NCBI RefSeq assembly: GCF_009938225.1
Contig: NZ_AP019657.1
Coordinates: forward strand, 2,232,001-2,296,000
From: Vibrio ponticus
GTDB lineage: Bacteria > Pseudomonadota > Gammaproteobacteria > Enterobacterales > Vibrionaceae
Length of the DNA: 64,000 bases
Reading direction: 5' to 3'
Below, piece by piece: positions 40,942 to 53,094 of this stretch; the stretch's first letter is position 1; each line of letters starts with the position of its first letter. A program made the translations under genes and the position numbers. The notes under the pieces were generated by a model. That model saw only the letters and a program-made list of their open reading frames with translations, had not been told where the DNA came from and did no database searches.

Positions 40942-41661
40942 ATGCTTTCCGCTTTAGTGATAGATGATGAACTGTTTGCTCGCGAGGAACTGAGCGAGCT
41001 ACTTGAAGAAACGGGACACATTACCGTTCTCGACCAAGCCAGTAATGCCATCGAAGGTTTAAAGAAGATCAACCAACTCAAACCCGATGTAGTATTTCTC
41101 GATATCAATATGCCGCAAATCACCGGTATAGAACTCTTAGCGATGTTAGACCCAGATATTCAAACCCGGGTGGTCTTTGTCACCGCCTACGACCAATTTG
41201 CGGTACAAGCGTTCGAAGAGAACGCCTTTGATTATCTGCTCAAGCCTGTCGACACAGCACGACTCAATGTCACTATTAGTCGCTTACTTAAGTCAGAGCA
41301 GAAAAATCTACAACAATATCAACCTATCGCGCCGACCAATTTAGATCAGGTGCCGTGCGTGGGCTTAAACCGCATTGTGATTATCCCAACCAAGGACATT
41401 GAGTTCGCTTATAGCGATATCAGTGGCGTACATGTGCAGACTGCTGAGCAAGTGGCAACGTGCCAGTTAACGCTGAAAGTATTGGAAGAAAAAACGCCAC
41501 TGGTACGCTGTCATCGCCAGTACTTAATGAACATAAAAGCGATTAAAGAGATCAAGCTGCTGGAAAATGGTTTGGCGGAAATCATCTCTTCCAGTGGCCA
41601 CCCGATTCCCGTCAGTCGCCGCTACCTGAAAACCCTCAAAGAGCTACTCGGTTTTCACTGA
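40942..41661 (+). CDS. btsR: LytTR response regulator BtsR
   Basis: A response regulator paired with the upstream kinase. The receiver domain (1-115) has phosphoacceptor D54 in VVFLDINMPQ, and the LytTR DNA-binding domain covers about 135-239 (VRCHRQYLMNIKAIKEIKLL, PVSRRYLKTLKELLG). In E. coli BtsR recognises direct repeats ACC[G/A]CT[C/T]A, and five such sites precede the CstA-family gene at 45.5 kb. It appears full length and undamaged. Confidence 0.92.
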   Translation: MLSALVIDDELFAREELSELLEETGHITVLDQASNAIEGLKKINQLKPDVVFLDINMPQITGIELLAMLDPDIQTRVVFVTAYDQFAVQAFEENAFDYLLKPVDTARLNVTISRLLKSEQKNLQQYQPIAPTNLDQVPCVGLNRIVIIPTKDIEFAYSDISGVHVQTAEQVATCQLTLKVLEEKTPLVRCHRQYLMNIKAIKEIKLLENGLAEIISSSGHPIPVSRRYLKTLKELLGFH

Positions 41662-41683
41662 TTAGTCCGCAAAGTAAATAGCA

Positions 41684-41709
41684 AAAGAGCCACTGACGTG
41701 GCTCTTAAA
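41684..41709. terminator. bidirectional terminator btsR/nagZ
   Basis: AAGAGCCAC-TGAC-GTGGCTCTT between convergent genes. Confidence 0.85.
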
Positions 41710-41726
41710 TTACCGCTAACCGATGA

Positions 41727-42713
41727 TTAGCAATCGAGAATACGTTTCATCGCTTCAGAAGCTTCACGCCACTTCTCACTGCGCTGCAGGTCGCTTAGGG
41801 TAAAAGATTGCTGCTTAAGCAAACGTGTCGCTTGTGGGAACTCAAGGATCGGCAAGTTATCGAGCACTTCAACCTGACCATCACGGTTATTACACAACAA
41901 CAGCATGTCACAGCCCGCCACCAGCGCTTGATGTGAACGCGCCGCTGGACCGCCCATGATTGCCGCCCCTTCCATATTCAAATCGTCAGAGAATATAATG
42001 CCTTTAAAACCAAGTTGCTCCCGCAGTATTTTCTTCAACCAAAACTGAGAGCCACTCGCCGGTTGATCATCATATTGCGGATAAATGACGTGCGCAGGCA
42101 TCATCGCATCTAACGTACCAGCCTCTATTTGCGCTTTAAAAATCGCCATATCTTGTTCAAGTATGGTTTGACGCTCATCGTAAGGGGTTTCTAAATGAGA
42201 ATCCGCGATTACCCCGCCGTGACCTGGGAAGTGCTTACCCGTCGTCGCCATTCCCACCGATTTCATCCCACGCATATAAGCGCTACTATGGCGCATTATC
42301 GTATCGATATCATCACCAAAAGCGCGATCGCCAATTGCTTTACACTCAAAGCCTTTATCCAACACCGGGGCAAAGCTTAAATCGATATCATGAGCGATCA
42401 ACTCAGCAGCCATCAACCAGCCACCCAGTTCTGCCATGCGCTCACTTTCTGCTTGCTCAGCATACAGCTTAGGTGCCGGAATACGGGAAAAACCTTCACG
42501 AAAGCGTTGTACTCGTCCGCCCTCTTGATCCACACCAATCAGGATTGGTCGCTTTGCCGCTTTACGAATCTCGTGAGTAAGCGCCACCAATTGTTTACTG
42601 TCATGATAGTTGCGGGCAAATAAGATTAAGCCACCCACGGTTGGATGTTGCAAAATTTCTCTGTCTTCTGCTGTTAATTCATACCCAGCCACGTCTACCC
42701 ATAACGGACCCAT
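41727..42713 (-). CDS. nagZ: beta-N-acetylglucosaminidase NagZ
   Basis: A cytoplasmic GH3 enzyme that removes GlcNAc from anhydro-muropeptides in peptidoglycan recycling; its products also induce AmpC-type beta-lactamases in some bacteria. Conserved motifs are KHFPGHG (catalytic His loop) and [10 protein letters not shown] (nucleophile Asp). The 328 residues match the family. It is divergent from anmK-murQ, which use the freed anhydroMurNAc. Confidence 0.96.
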   Translation of the reverse strand: MGPLWVDVAGYELTAEDREILQHPTVGGLILFARNYHDSKQLVALTHEIRKAAKRPILIGVDQEGGRVQRFREGFSRIPAPKLYAEQAESERMAELGGWLMAAELIAHDIDLSFAPVLDKGFECKAIGDRAFGDDIDTIMRHSSAYMRGMKSVGMATTGKHFPGHGGVIADSHLETPYDERQTILEQDMAIFKAQIEAGTLDAMMPAHVIYPQYDDQPASGSQFWLKKILREQLGFKGIIFSDDLNMEGAAIMGGPAARSHQALVAGCDMLLLCNNRDGQVEVLDNLPILEFPQATRLLKQQSFTLSDLQRSEKWREASEAMKRILDC

Positions 42714-42813
42714 AATTTCTCCTAATTGCGCACTGATTTCGCTTTGGCTTTGAGGTTATTCTGATTATTCTAGGTTTACAATGGATAAGTGAACCTATTG
42801 GCAAAAATTGGAT

Positions 42814-44870
<2,057 letters not shown>

Positions 44871-44888
44871 ACTTAGATGAAAGCATTG

Positions 44889-44915
44889 GCTTGGTGACAC
44901 CAACCAAGCCTTTTA
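44889..44915 (+). terminator. murQ terminator
   Basis: GGCTTGG-TGACACCAA-CCAAGCCTTTT, 18 bp after the murQ stop; it may also act for the convergent lipoprotein gene. Confidence 0.7.
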
Positions 44916-44919
44916 GCGA

Positions 44920-45267
44920 TCAATAAGTATTACGCGCAGCATCCCAACCGCGTTGCCATTCCATACGAAAACGTTGCGCATCTTCTGTCCCTTCGCAGAC
45001 GCCTTCGTAATACTGGCCCGATAAACCAATTTGGTAAGCGAAATCAGGGTTACAATATTCGTTCACTCCCGTCAGATAACCTTGGTCGTAATCGGCAATA
45101 TTAACATTGCCCATCTTCGTCAGCTCACGCATGGTACGAGATGTATTCCCCGTGACACCATCTTGATAGCCAACTTGATACCAATCGCCGGCTTGTGCTA
45201 ACTCTTCGACACTGCTGGCACAACCAACCAACCCCACTAGCAACAGAACGCTGAGTCGCTTTTTCAT
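44920..45267 (-). CDS. DUF2799-type small lipoprotein
   Basis: A 115-residue predicted lipoprotein of unknown function. The signal peptide MKKRLSVLLLVGLVGC ends at the lipobox. The mature part has repeated aromatic/acidic short motifs (YQVGYQDGVTG, YDQGYLTGVNEYC, YQIGLSGQYYEGVC) typical of DUF2799, and two or three cysteines that could pair in the periplasm. The frame is open 14 codons further upstream. It is divergent from the CstA-family gene across the BtsR-box array. Confidence 0.82.
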   Translation of the reverse strand: MKKRLSVLLLVGLVGCASSVEELAQAGDWYQVGYQDGVTGNTSRTMRELTKMGNVNIADYDQGYLTGVNEYCNPDFAYQIGLSGQYYEGVCEGTEDAQRFRMEWQRGWDAARNTY

Positions 45268-45304
45268 TATTTTTCCTTGTGATTTACTTAGCAGTATTAG
45301 TTTA

Positions 45305-45392
45305 ACCACTTACCTCGCAATTTGACCACTTAACTTCAAGCAAAACCACTTAAATGGTGAGCTTGCCACTTAAATTGGCATACGACCACTCA
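45305..45392 (+). promoter_or_regulatory. array of five BtsR-type boxes, 20-bp period
   Basis: ACCACTTA at 45305, 45325 and 45345, GCCACTTA at 45365 and ACCACTCA at 45385, each exactly 20 bp from the next. E. coli BtsR (YehT) recognises ACC[G/A]CT[C/T]A as a direct repeat with a spacer of about 13 bp; four of the five copies here match that pattern perfectly and one differs at the first base. The downstream gene is the family of known BtsR targets. The array ends 75 bp before its ATG. Confidence 0.82.
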
Positions 45393-45467
45393 CGGTAAAT
45401 CCGGATGATTCTCGATCTGCGACTGATTAGTATGCATGATGAATTCTAAGATCAGGGGACAAGAGCT

Positions 45468-46952
45468 ATGTTGTGGTTTTTAACTTGTGTAGCCGCATTA
45501 ATCGGTGGTTACTTTATTTATGGCGCCTTCGTTGAGAAAGTTTTTGGTATCAACGAAAAACGTCAAACTCCCGCACATACTAAAACAGACGGTGTCGACT
45601 ACGTACCCATGTCGACTAAAAAAGTTTACCTAGTTCAACTACTCAATATCGCAGGCGTTGGTCCAATCTTCGGTCCAATCATGGGCGCGCTATACGGTCC
45701 TGCAGCGATGCTTTGGATCGTGATTGGTTGTATCTTTGCTGGTGCAGTGCATGACTACTTCTCAGGTATGTTATCTGTCCGCAACGGCGGTGCATCAGTA
45801 CCGACCATCACAGGTCGCTACCTAGGCAATGGCGCAAAACACTTTATGAACATCTTTGCCATTGTCCTATTGCTTCTTGTGGGTGTGGTATTCGTTTCGG
45901 CTCCTGCTGGCATGATCACCAACCTAATCAATGACCAGACCGACTTCACTGTCAGCATGACAGCGATGGTGGTGGTGATTTTTGCTTACTACATCATCGC
46001 GACAATTGTACCGGTTGATAAAATTATTGGTCGTTTCTACCCACTATTTGGTGCCCTTCTGATCTTTATGTCGGTTGGTCTAATGACTGCCGTTGCCTTC
46101 TCTAGCGAACACACTGTGATGGGCGACTTCCAAGTCACCGATATGTTCAGTAACCTAAATCCAAATGATATGCCATTGTGGCCAGCCCTATTTATCACCA
46201 TTGCTTGTGGTGCAATCTCGGGCTTCCATGCGACTCAATCACCATTGATGGCGCGTTGTATGGAAAACGAGAAAAACGGTCGCTTCGTATTTTATGGGGC
46301 AATGATTGGTGAAGGTGTTATCGCGCTTATCTGGTGTGCTATCGCTCTATCTTTCTTCGGCTCACTAGAAGCGCTGCAAGAAGCAGTAAGCAATGGCGGT
46401 CCTGGTAACGTAGTATACGCATCATCATTTGGTCTACTGGGTGTGTTTGGTGGTGTTATCGCTTTCCTAGGTGTGGTTATCCTCCCTATCACTTCTGGTG
46501 ACACTGCATTCCGCTCTAGCCGTCTGATCCTAGCTGAATACTTCAACATGGAGCAAAAAACACTACGCAACCGCCTACTGATGGCTGTACCACTATTCGT
46601 TATTGGTGGCATCTTAACTCAAGTTGATTTCGGTATTATCTGGCGCTACTTCGGTTTCGCTAACCAAACCACAGCAGTAATGATGCTTTGGACAGCCTCA
46701 GCATACCTACTGCGCCACAACAAACTGCACTGGATTACCTCTATCCCAGCAGTGTTTATGACAACGGTATGTGTGACCTTTATTCTTAACAACAGCACGC
46801 TTGGCTTTGGCCTGCCAATGCAAATCTCGACTATCGTCGGTGTCGTATTCGCTGTTGCGGTATTGGGTTACGTGATTAAAACGTCACAAGGCAAAGGTGA
46901 AACTGAGCTAGCTGATGAAGAGAAACCAAGCGGCAACGCTGAAACCGCTTAA
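45468..46952 (+). CDS. btsU: CstA-family transporter, probable pyruvate uptake (BtsT/BtsU-like)
   Basis: A polytopic inner-membrane protein of the CstA family, related to E. coli BtsT/CstA pyruvate-proton symporters. It opens with a membrane helix and the family sequence LLNIAGVGPIFGPIMGALYG; about a dozen helices follow. The 494 residues are shorter than E. coli BtsT (about 716), a length I believe common in Vibrio homologues. The BtsR-box array upstream and btsS-btsR 4 kb away support the pyruvate assignment. Some annotations would call it cstA. Codon bias suggests strong expression. Confidence 0.85.
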   Translation: MLWFLTCVAALIGGYFIYGAFVEKVFGINEKRQTPAHTKTDGVDYVPMSTKKVYLVQLLNIAGVGPIFGPIMGALYGPAAMLWIVIGCIFAGAVHDYFSGMLSVRNGGASVPTITGRYLGNGAKHFMNIFAIVLLLLVGVVFVSAPAGMITNLINDQTDFTVSMTAMVVVIFAYYIIATIVPVDKIIGRFYPLFGALLIFMSVGLMTAVAFSSEHTVMGDFQVTDMFSNLNPNDMPLWPALFITIACGAISGFHATQSPLMARCMENEKNGRFVFYGAMIGEGVIALIWCAIALSFFGSLEALQEAVSNGGPGNVVYASSFGLLGVFGGVIAFLGVVILPITSGDTAFRSSRLILAEYFNMEQKTLRNRLLMAVPLFVIGGILTQVDFGIIWRYFGFANQTTAVMMLWTASAYLLRHNKLHWITSIPAVFMTTVCVTFILNNSTLGFGLPMQISTIVGVVFAVAVLGYVIKTSQGKGETELADEEKPSGNAETA

Positions 46953-46974
46953 ACTTCACATTGGATATAGTACG

Positions 46975-47002
46975 AAAAAGGCTCCGCAAGGAGCCTTTTG
47001 TT
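46975..47002. terminator. bidirectional terminator btsU/ispH
   Basis: AAAAAGGCTCC-GCAA-GGAGCCTTTTG between convergent genes. Confidence 0.88.
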
Positions 47003-47022
47003 TATATAAAAATCAAACCGTT

Positions 47023-47988
47023 TTAATCAACTTGCTTAATTTGTAATTCTTTCGGCACTTCAAAGAACATGTTCTCTTCACGACCTGTCACTTCTTCAAC
47101 CGAGCGCGTACCAACCAATACTTTGATACGTTCCATAATTTGGTTCACAAGCTCTTCTGGCGCAGATGCCCCCGCCGTCACACCGACCTTGCGCTTACCA
47201 TCAAACCATTCGGTTTTGATGTCTTCTGGGCAGTCAGTAAGATAACCCGGTGTACCCAGTTTTTCTGCCAACTCTTTCAAGCGAGTTGAGTTAGAAGAGT
47301 TCTTTGAGCCAACTACAATGACAACATCTACATTAGTCGCGATTTCACGTACCGCATCTTGACGGTTCTGGGTCGCGTAGCAGATATCATCTTTACGTGG
47401 ACCTTGGATCTCTGGAAATACCCGACGCAGTTCCGCAATCACATCCGCAGTCTCATCTACAGACAGCGTGGTCTGGCTTACGTAATGAAGTTCCGTTGGA
47501 TCTTTCACCACACCCAGCAACTTCTCGACATCTTCTGGTTTCTCGACCAAATACATGCCGCCAGTTTCGCTGGAGTACTGCCCCATAGTGCCTTCTACTT
47601 CAGGGTGACCAGCATGACCTATCAGCACCACTTCCATATTACGACGACTCGCGCGCGCGACTTCCATGTGAACTTTGGTCACCAATGGGCAAGTAGCATC
47701 AAATACCGTCAAGGCGCGCTTTTTCGCTTCTTGACGCACAGCTTGTGATACACCATGAGCTGAGAAAATCACAATATTGTCATCTGGCACTTCATGCAGT
47801 TCTTCGACAAACACCGCACCACGCTGCTTTAACCCTTCCACCACAAAACGGTTATGTACCACTTCGTGACGGACATAAATTGGTGGCTGGTAAAGTTCCA
47901 AAGCGCGTTCTACGATGCTAATGGCACGGTCTACACCGGCACAAAAACCACGTGGGTTAGCTAACAGGATTTTCATTTCATTGCTCAT
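47023..47988 (-). CDS. ispH: 4-hydroxy-3-methylbut-2-enyl diphosphate reductase IspH
   Basis: A [4Fe-4S] enzyme producing IPP and DMAPP in the last step of the MEP isoprenoid pathway. Three cluster cysteines lie in [23 protein letters not shown] and [11 protein letters not shown]. The called start adds four residues before the usual [13 protein letters not shown] 47976 is an alternative. It is co-transcribed with fkpB (23-bp gap). Confidence 0.97.
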   Translation of the reverse strand: MSNEMKILLANPRGFCAGVDRAISIVERALELYQPPIYVRHEVVHNRFVVEGLKQRGAVFVEELHEVPDDNIVIFSAHGVSQAVRQEAKKRALTVFDATCPLVTKVHMEVARASRRNMEVVLIGHAGHPEVEGTMGQYSSETGGMYLVEKPEDVEKLLGVVKDPTELHYVSQTTLSVDETADVIAELRRVFPEIQGPRKDDICYATQNRQDAVREIATNVDVVIVVGSKNSSNSTRLKELAEKLGTPGYLTDCPEDIKTEWFDGKRKVGVTAGASAPEELVNQIMERIKVLVGTRSVEEVTGREENMFFEVPKELQIKQVD

Positions 47989-48011
47989 GGGGTGTTTTCT
48001 TCTTCGGGGCG

Positions 48012-48443
48012 TTATTCTACTGACAAAATTTCAACTTCAAAAGTCACATCTTGTCCTGCTAGAGGGTGGTTAAAGTCAACCGTGACTGAATCGCCAGCAA
48101 TCTCGGTAATAATTCCTGGAATCTCCATACCATCAGGACCACTAAACGCCATAATGGTGCCGACTTCTACTTCAGCGTCACCAACAAACTTCGCACGATC
48201 CATATAGTGGATATTATCTGGATTAGGCATACCAAATGCGTCGGCAGCGGCCAGTTCAATTGCTTTGCTTTCGCCAGCGCTTAAACCGAGTAAGCACTGT
48301 TCAAAGTTATCGCTCAGACTACCATCACCAATCACCAATTTGGCTGGTTTCCCCATATTGTGGGTGCTGTCGGCAACCGAACCATCTTTCATTTTAATGG
48401 TAAAGTGAAGAGTTACAGTAGAGTCTTGGGTTATTGATGTCAC
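48012..48443 (-). CDS. fkpB: FKBP-type peptidyl-prolyl isomerase FkpB (SlpA)
   Basis: A cytoplasmic FKBP-type proline isomerase and chaperone of the SlyD-like class, with an IF (insert-in-flap) domain around residues 70-120. It starts with the beta-strand [18 protein letters not shown]. Its 143 residues fit SlpA. It is next to ispH, as in E. coli. Confidence 0.93.
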   Translation of the reverse strand: MTSITQDSTVTLHFTIKMKDGSVADSTHNMGKPAKLVIGDGSLSDNFEQCLLGLSAGESKAIELAAADAFGMPNPDNIHYMDRAKFVGDAEVEVGTIMAFSGPDGMEIPGIITEIAGDSVTVDFNHPLAGQDVTFEVEILSVE

Positions 48444-48554
48444 GATACAGCTTCCTTGTGGTTATTATTATTCCAAGATAGACCTTAGCTAGACAAAAAA
48501 ACGCTTAGTTTCAATACGTCGCGAACTATCTTAATTTTTATATGCAGGTATATA

Positions 48555-48588
48555 GAAAAAACGCTGTCGAATCAACAGACAGCGTTTA
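48555..48588 (-). terminator. lspA terminator
   Basis: Minus strand AAACGCTGTC-TGTTGATTC-GACAGCGTTTTTT, 14 bp after the lspA stop; fkpB-ispH must therefore start from its own promoter. Confidence 0.82.
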
Positions 48589-48601
48589 GGGTTATTCGCT
48601 T

Positions 48602-49111
48602 TTATGCGGTGGTTTTCTCTTTACTAAGAAAGCCATCGAGGATAATCATCGCCGCACCAATACAGATTGTCGTATCGGCTAAGTTGAATGCGGGCCAATG
48701 ATATGTACCCCAGTAAAAATCGAGGTAGTCGACCACAAAACCATGTACTACACGATCAAAGACATTACCAATCGCACCACCGATGATCATCGCATAAGCA
48801 ATGTTATTCCACTTCTCTTTCGCCGGTAATTTGCTCATCCAATAAGTCAACATCGCCGTTACTACGAACGCAATACCGGTAAATAACCAACGTTGCCAAC
48901 CCGCTTGATCACTTAAAAAGCTGAATGCCGCACCGTAGTTATGAACATAAAGCAAATTAAAGAATGGCAGAATTTCAATACGGTTATTCCAGCCATACCC
49001 CATATTGTTCATTACCACGAGCTTAATCGCGATGTCAGCAATAAAAATCACTAAGGCTAACCAAAGCCAGCGAACCCCAGACTCTTTCAGTGTTAGTGCT
49101 TTTTCACTCAT
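48602..49111 (-). CDS. lspA: lipoprotein signal peptidase
   Basis: An aspartyl protease in the inner membrane that cleaves signal peptides from diacylated prolipoproteins (substrates here include BamD and other lipoproteins). Four hydrophobic helices are visible. The catalytic aspartates are in [10 protein letters not shown] and [11 protein letters not shown] 49111 gives 169 residues; the longer frame to 49171 crosses a terminator-like hairpin and is unlikely. Confidence 0.95.
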   Translation of the reverse strand: MSEKALTLKESGVRWLWLALVIFIADIAIKLVVMNNMGYGWNNRIEILPFFNLLYVHNYGAAFSFLSDQAGWQRWLFTGIAFVVTAMLTYWMSKLPAKEKWNNIAYAMIIGGAIGNVFDRVVHGFVVDYLDFYWGTYHWPAFNLADTTICIGAAMIILDGFLSKEKTTA

Positions 49112-49121
49112 ATTCGTACCT

Positions 49122-49152
49122 AAAAACAACCCCAGTAAATACTGGGGCTGCT
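49122..49152 (-). terminator. terminator-like hairpin between ileS and lspA
   Basis: Minus strand AGCCCCAGTA-TT-TACTGGGGTTGTTTTT, an 8-9 bp GC-rich stem followed by a T-rich run, 50-80 bp after ileS and just upstream of lspA. In E. coli ileS and lspA are tightly coupled, so a terminator or attenuator here is a difference. Confidence 0.75.
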
Positions 49153-49201
49153 TGGTTATTAAAAAGTTCAATCTTTGCTTAACGTCATTCTGCGAGACGG
49201 A

Positions 49202-52030
49202 TTAAGCATAACGGCGAACTTCACCTTCACCATCGATATTCGACACACAACGACCACACACTGTCTCGTGACCTGCGATTGTGCCGACATCTGGTGTATG
49301 GTGCCAACAACGGTCACATTTCTCAGCTTCCGTCGCTTTCACTTCAACAAACAGACCTTCAAGCTCAGTGGCTTTGGCTGCGTCAGTTTTCTCAGTTAGA
49401 GGCTTCACTACCGCTGCTGAAGTCAGTAGAACAAAACGTAGTTCATCTTCAAGCTTGTTAATTTGCGCTGCTAGTGCATCATCTGCGTATAGCGTCACTT
49501 CAGCTTGTAGCGCACCACCGATAACTTTATCAGTACGCGCAGCTTCTAGCAGTTTGTTCACGCCACCACGAACTTTTTGGATTTCAGTCCAGAATTCGTT
49601 GTTTAGCTCTTCGCCTTCTGCAAGACCGAATAGACCATCGAACCACTCGCCTGTGAAGACAAACTTGTCGCGCGCACCTGGCATTTCGTTCCAGATTTCG
49701 TCTGCAGTGAACGACATGATTGGTGCCATCCAACGAACTAGTGCTTCTACAATGTAGTAAAGTGCTGTTTGACAGCTACGTTGTGCGTGACCGCCCAGTT
49801 TCGCTGTGTATTGACGGTCTTTAATCACGTCTAGGTAGAATGAACCCATTTCTACTGAACAGAAGTGCATTAGACGCTGCATTACTGCGTGCGTGTTGTA
49901 CTCGTCGTAAGCTTTGATGATCTCTTCTTGTGCTGCAAATGCACGACCCACAGCCCAACGATCTAGCGCAACCATCTCTTCCGCAGGAACAAGATCCGTT
50001 TCAGGGTTGAAACCGTTCAAGTTTGCTAGGAAGAAACGCGCCGTGTTACGGATACGACGGTACGCATCTGCTGAGCGTTTTAGGATTTCGTCAGAAACCG
50101 CTACTTCACCAGTGTAGTCTGTTGATGCAACCCATAGACGAAGGATGTCTGCGCCTAGTTTGTTGGTTACATCTTTTGGTGCAACAACGTTACCGATAGA
50201 TTTTGACATCTTACGGCCGTGACCATCTACCACGAAGCCGTGTGTTAGCACTTGCTTGTATGGTGCTTCATCTTTCATCGCGATCGATGAAATCAGTGAC
50301 GATTGGAACCAACCACGGTGTTGGTCTGAACCTTCTAGGTATAGGTCAGCACTGTGACCGTTGAACTCTTCACGAGCGTCAACAACCGCAGAGTGTGTTA
50401 CACCAGAGTCGAACCATACGTCTAGCGTATCCAGTACTTTTTCGTATTGGTCAGCGTCATCGCCTAGCAGTTCTGCGTTATCCACATCCCACCAAGCTTG
50501 AATGCCTTTTTGCTCTACTAGCTGTGCTACTTTCTCAATCAACTCTAGTGATTTAGGGTGCAGTTCAGCTGTCTCTTTGTGAACGAATAGAGCGATTGGC
50601 ACACCCCATGTACGTTGACGAGAGATACACCACTCAGGACGACCTTCGATCATACCTTCGATGCGGCTTTGACCCCATTCTGGCATCCATTGAACACCTT
50701 TGATTGACTCTAGTGCTTTAGCACGTAGACCCGCTTGATCCATAGAGATAAACCATTGTGGTGTTGCACGGAAGATGATTGGTGTCTTATGGCGCCAGCA
50801 GTGTGGGTAGCTGTGCTCGTAAGCGTGGTGGTGCAGTAGCGCGCCTTTTTCTTTTAGCGTTTCTACAACCGCATCATTTGCTTTGAATACGTGTTGACCA
50901 GCAAATAGCTCAGTGTCAGGTAGGTAAACACCGTTTGAACCAACTGGGTTTGCAACTTCTAGACCGTATTTTTGACCAACTGCGAAGTCTTCTTGACCGT
51001 GGCCAGGGGCAGTGTGAACCACACCTGTACCTGAGTCAGTCGTTACGTGATCGCCTAGGATCGCAGGAACGCTGAAATCGTAGAATGGGTGGTTGAACTG
51101 AGCAAGCTCTAGATCGGCACCTTTAGCAAAACCAAGGTTGTGGAAGTGTTCGATACCCGCGCGATCCATCACATCTTTCGCTAGCTCAGATGCAACGATG
51201 ATACGTTCTGGGTTGTCGCCTTCAACTTGGATTAATACGTACTCAAGATCATCACGTAGACATACTGCGCGGTTCGCTGGCAGTGTCCATGGTGTGGTTG
51301 TCCAGATAACGATAGATACGTCACCGTGACCTTCATGACCTTCGTTTAGCTCAAACTTAGCTAGCAGTGCTGCTTCGTCTGCGGCTTTAAAACGTACGTC
51401 GATAGACGGAGAAACTTTGTCTTTGTACTCAACTTCTGCTTCAGCAAGTGCGCTGCCACAGTCCGTACACCAGTGAACTGGTTTGAAACCTTTTAGTAGG
51501 TGACCTTTGTCGGCAATTTTACCCAGTGCACGAATGATGTTTGCTTCGGTAGCAAAATCCATTGTGCGGTAAGGTTTGTCCCACTCACCCATGATACCAA
51601 GACGCTTGAAGCTCTCTTTTTGACCTTCAACTTGACCCGCTGCGTATTCGCGACATTTTTCACGGAACTCAGCTGCCGTCACTTTTTGACCTGGCTTACC
51701 TACTTTCTTCTCTACCATTAGCTCGATAGGAAGACCGTGACAGTCCCAACCAGGAATGTATGGTGCGTCAAAACCTGAAAGTGTTTTGGATTTAATAATA
51801 ATGTCTTTAAGAATCTTGTTTAGTGCGTGGCCAATGTGAATGTCACCGTTCGCGTATGGAGGACCATCGTGCAACACGAATGACTTTTTGCCTTTCTTAG
51901 CTTTACGGATTTCACCGTAAAGATCTTCTTTGTACCAACGCTTAAGCATTTCTGGCTCACGTTGTGCCAGATTGCCGCGCATCGGAAACCCTGTTTCAGG
52001 TAAGTTCAGGGTATCTTTATACTCACTCAT
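49202..52030 (-). CDS. ileS: isoleucyl-tRNA synthetase
   Basis: A class I synthetase that charges tRNA-Ile. The HIGH motif is in [11 protein letters not shown] and KMSKS in [11 protein letters not shown]. An editing CP1 domain lies between, and a C-terminal zinc finger has CDRCWHH and CGRCVSN. The 942 residues match the E. coli form. It lies 64 bp downstream of ribF, in the conserved ribF-ileS-lspA-fkpB-ispH order. Confidence 0.98.
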   Translation of the reverse strand: MSEYKDTLNLPETGFPMRGNLAQREPEMLKRWYKEDLYGEIRKAKKGKKSFVLHDGPPYANGDIHIGHALNKILKDIIIKSKTLSGFDAPYIPGWDCHGLPIELMVEKKVGKPGQKVTAAEFREKCREYAAGQVEGQKESFKRLGIMGEWDKPYRTMDFATEANIIRALGKIADKGHLLKGFKPVHWCTDCGSALAEAEVEYKDKVSPSIDVRFKAADEAALLAKFELNEGHEGHGDVSIVIWTTTPWTLPANRAVCLRDDLEYVLIQVEGDNPERIIVASELAKDVMDRAGIEHFHNLGFAKGADLELAQFNHPFYDFSVPAILGDHVTTDSGTGVVHTAPGHGQEDFAVGQKYGLEVANPVGSNGVYLPDTELFAGQHVFKANDAVVETLKEKGALLHHHAYEHSYPHCWRHKTPIIFRATPQWFISMDQAGLRAKALESIKGVQWMPEWGQSRIEGMIEGRPEWCISRQRTWGVPIALFVHKETAELHPKSLELIEKVAQLVEQKGIQAWWDVDNAELLGDDADQYEKVLDTLDVWFDSGVTHSAVVDAREEFNGHSADLYLEGSDQHRGWFQSSLISSIAMKDEAPYKQVLTHGFVVDGHGRKMSKSIGNVVAPKDVTNKLGADILRLWVASTDYTGEVAVSDEILKRSADAYRRIRNTARFFLANLNGFNPETDLVPAEEMVALDRWAVGRAFAAQEEIIKAYDEYNTHAVMQRLMHFCSVEMGSFYLDVIKDRQYTAKLGGHAQRSCQTALYYIVEALVRWMAPIMSFTADEIWNEMPGARDKFVFTGEWFDGLFGLAEGEELNNEFWTEIQKVRGGVNKLLEAARTDKVIGGALQAEVTLYADDALAAQINKLEDELRFVLLTSAAVVKPLTEKTDAAKATELEGLFVEVKATEAEKCDRCWHHTPDVGTIAGHETVCGRCVSNIDGEGEVRRYA

Positions 52031-52094
52031 CGATTCTTAATTCCGTTATATTGGGCGAAAGTTAGACATTATGCTAATCGGTGGAATAAACCGA

Positions 52095-53030
52095 TTAACC
52101 CTTAAACTGACGCAGCCACACCCTTGCTGCCTCAGCATCCAATTCTATTTGCTGTTTAAGCGCTTCGAACGACTCAAATTTATGTTCATTGCGAAGTTTT
52201 TCCAGAAGTACAATTTCGAGCTGTTTGCCGTATAAATCGCCTTGAAAATCGAATAAATGTACTTCTAGCTGTTGGCGAACACCATTTACTGTTGGTCTTT
52301 GACCAATGTTCGCCACTCCTCCAATCGCTTGCCCGCCAAGCCCTAAAGCTTGAACGACATACACACCAGAAACGGGTGATACACAGCGCTTGAGGGGAAT
52401 ATTTGCAGTAGGAAAACCTATGGTTCTACCTAATTTGCGTCCATGAGATACGCGCCCACTAATACTGTAGTCGCGACCTAACATCTCAGCCGCTGCCGGT
52501 AAGTTATCTTCCGCTAAAGCATTACGAATCGCAGTGCTGCTCACTCGCAGTTGTTGTAAACAGAAGCTTTGGGTGCTGACCACCTCAAAACCATACTCTT
52601 TACCCGCTTGCTGCAGCATCGCAAAGTTACCTTTACGACCACGACCGAAGCAGAAGTCATCGCCGACTACGAGAAACTTAACACCCAATCGCTTGACCAA
52701 CAAGTCAGTAATAAACTCTTCCGCGCTTAGATTGGCGAAATAGGTATTAAAACTGACGCAAAGTAAGCGATCTAAGTTAAGTTTGCTTAATTGGACAAAC
52801 TTATCTCGCAAACGCGTCAAACGCGCCGGTGCTTTCTCTTTTGCAAACAACTCCAATGGCTGTGGTTCAAACGTCATCACCATCGACGGCAAACCTAATG
52901 TTTGCGCTTGGTGTGCCACTTGCTCTAACACAGCTTGGTGCCCTAAATGAACACCATCGAAGTTTCCTATGGTAAGCACACAACCTTGATGTTGCGGCAA
53001 AATATTGTGAATACCTCGGATCAATTCCAT
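52095..53030 (-). CDS. ribF: bifunctional riboflavin kinase / FAD synthetase
   Basis: Converts riboflavin to FMN and FMN to FAD. The N-terminal nucleotidyltransferase domain carries TIGNFDGVHLGHQAVL, and the C-terminal kinase domain GRTIGFPTANI. The 311 residues match the family. It is between murJ and ileS on the same strand. Confidence 0.97.
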   Translation of the reverse strand: MELIRGIHNILPQHQGCVLTIGNFDGVHLGHQAVLEQVAHQAQTLGLPSMVMTFEPQPLELFAKEKAPARLTRLRDKFVQLSKLNLDRLLCVSFNTYFANLSAEEFITDLLVKRLGVKFLVVGDDFCFGRGRKGNFAMLQQAGKEYGFEVVSTQSFCLQQLRVSSTAIRNALAEDNLPAAAEMLGRDYSISGRVSHGRKLGRTIGFPTANIPLKRCVSPVSGVYVVQALGLGGQAIGGVANIGQRPTVNGVRQQLEVHLFDFQGDLYGKQLEIVLLEKLRNEHKFESFEALKQQIELDAEAARVWLRQFKG

Positions 53031-53094
53031 TGGGAGTTGCTTAATGCCTTTATTTTACACTGCGTGAAACCGACGGATTATATACTAATCGCGG

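Noticed and set aside
45305..45392. Regular 20-bp repeats considered as CRISPR or replication iterons
   Set aside because: Only 8 bp is conserved per unit, there are no spacer/repeat blocks of CRISPR size, and no replication gene is near; BtsR boxes explain it better.
49281..49757. 158-codon frame antisense to ileS
   Set aside because: Shadow frame of a conserved essential gene with biased codons.
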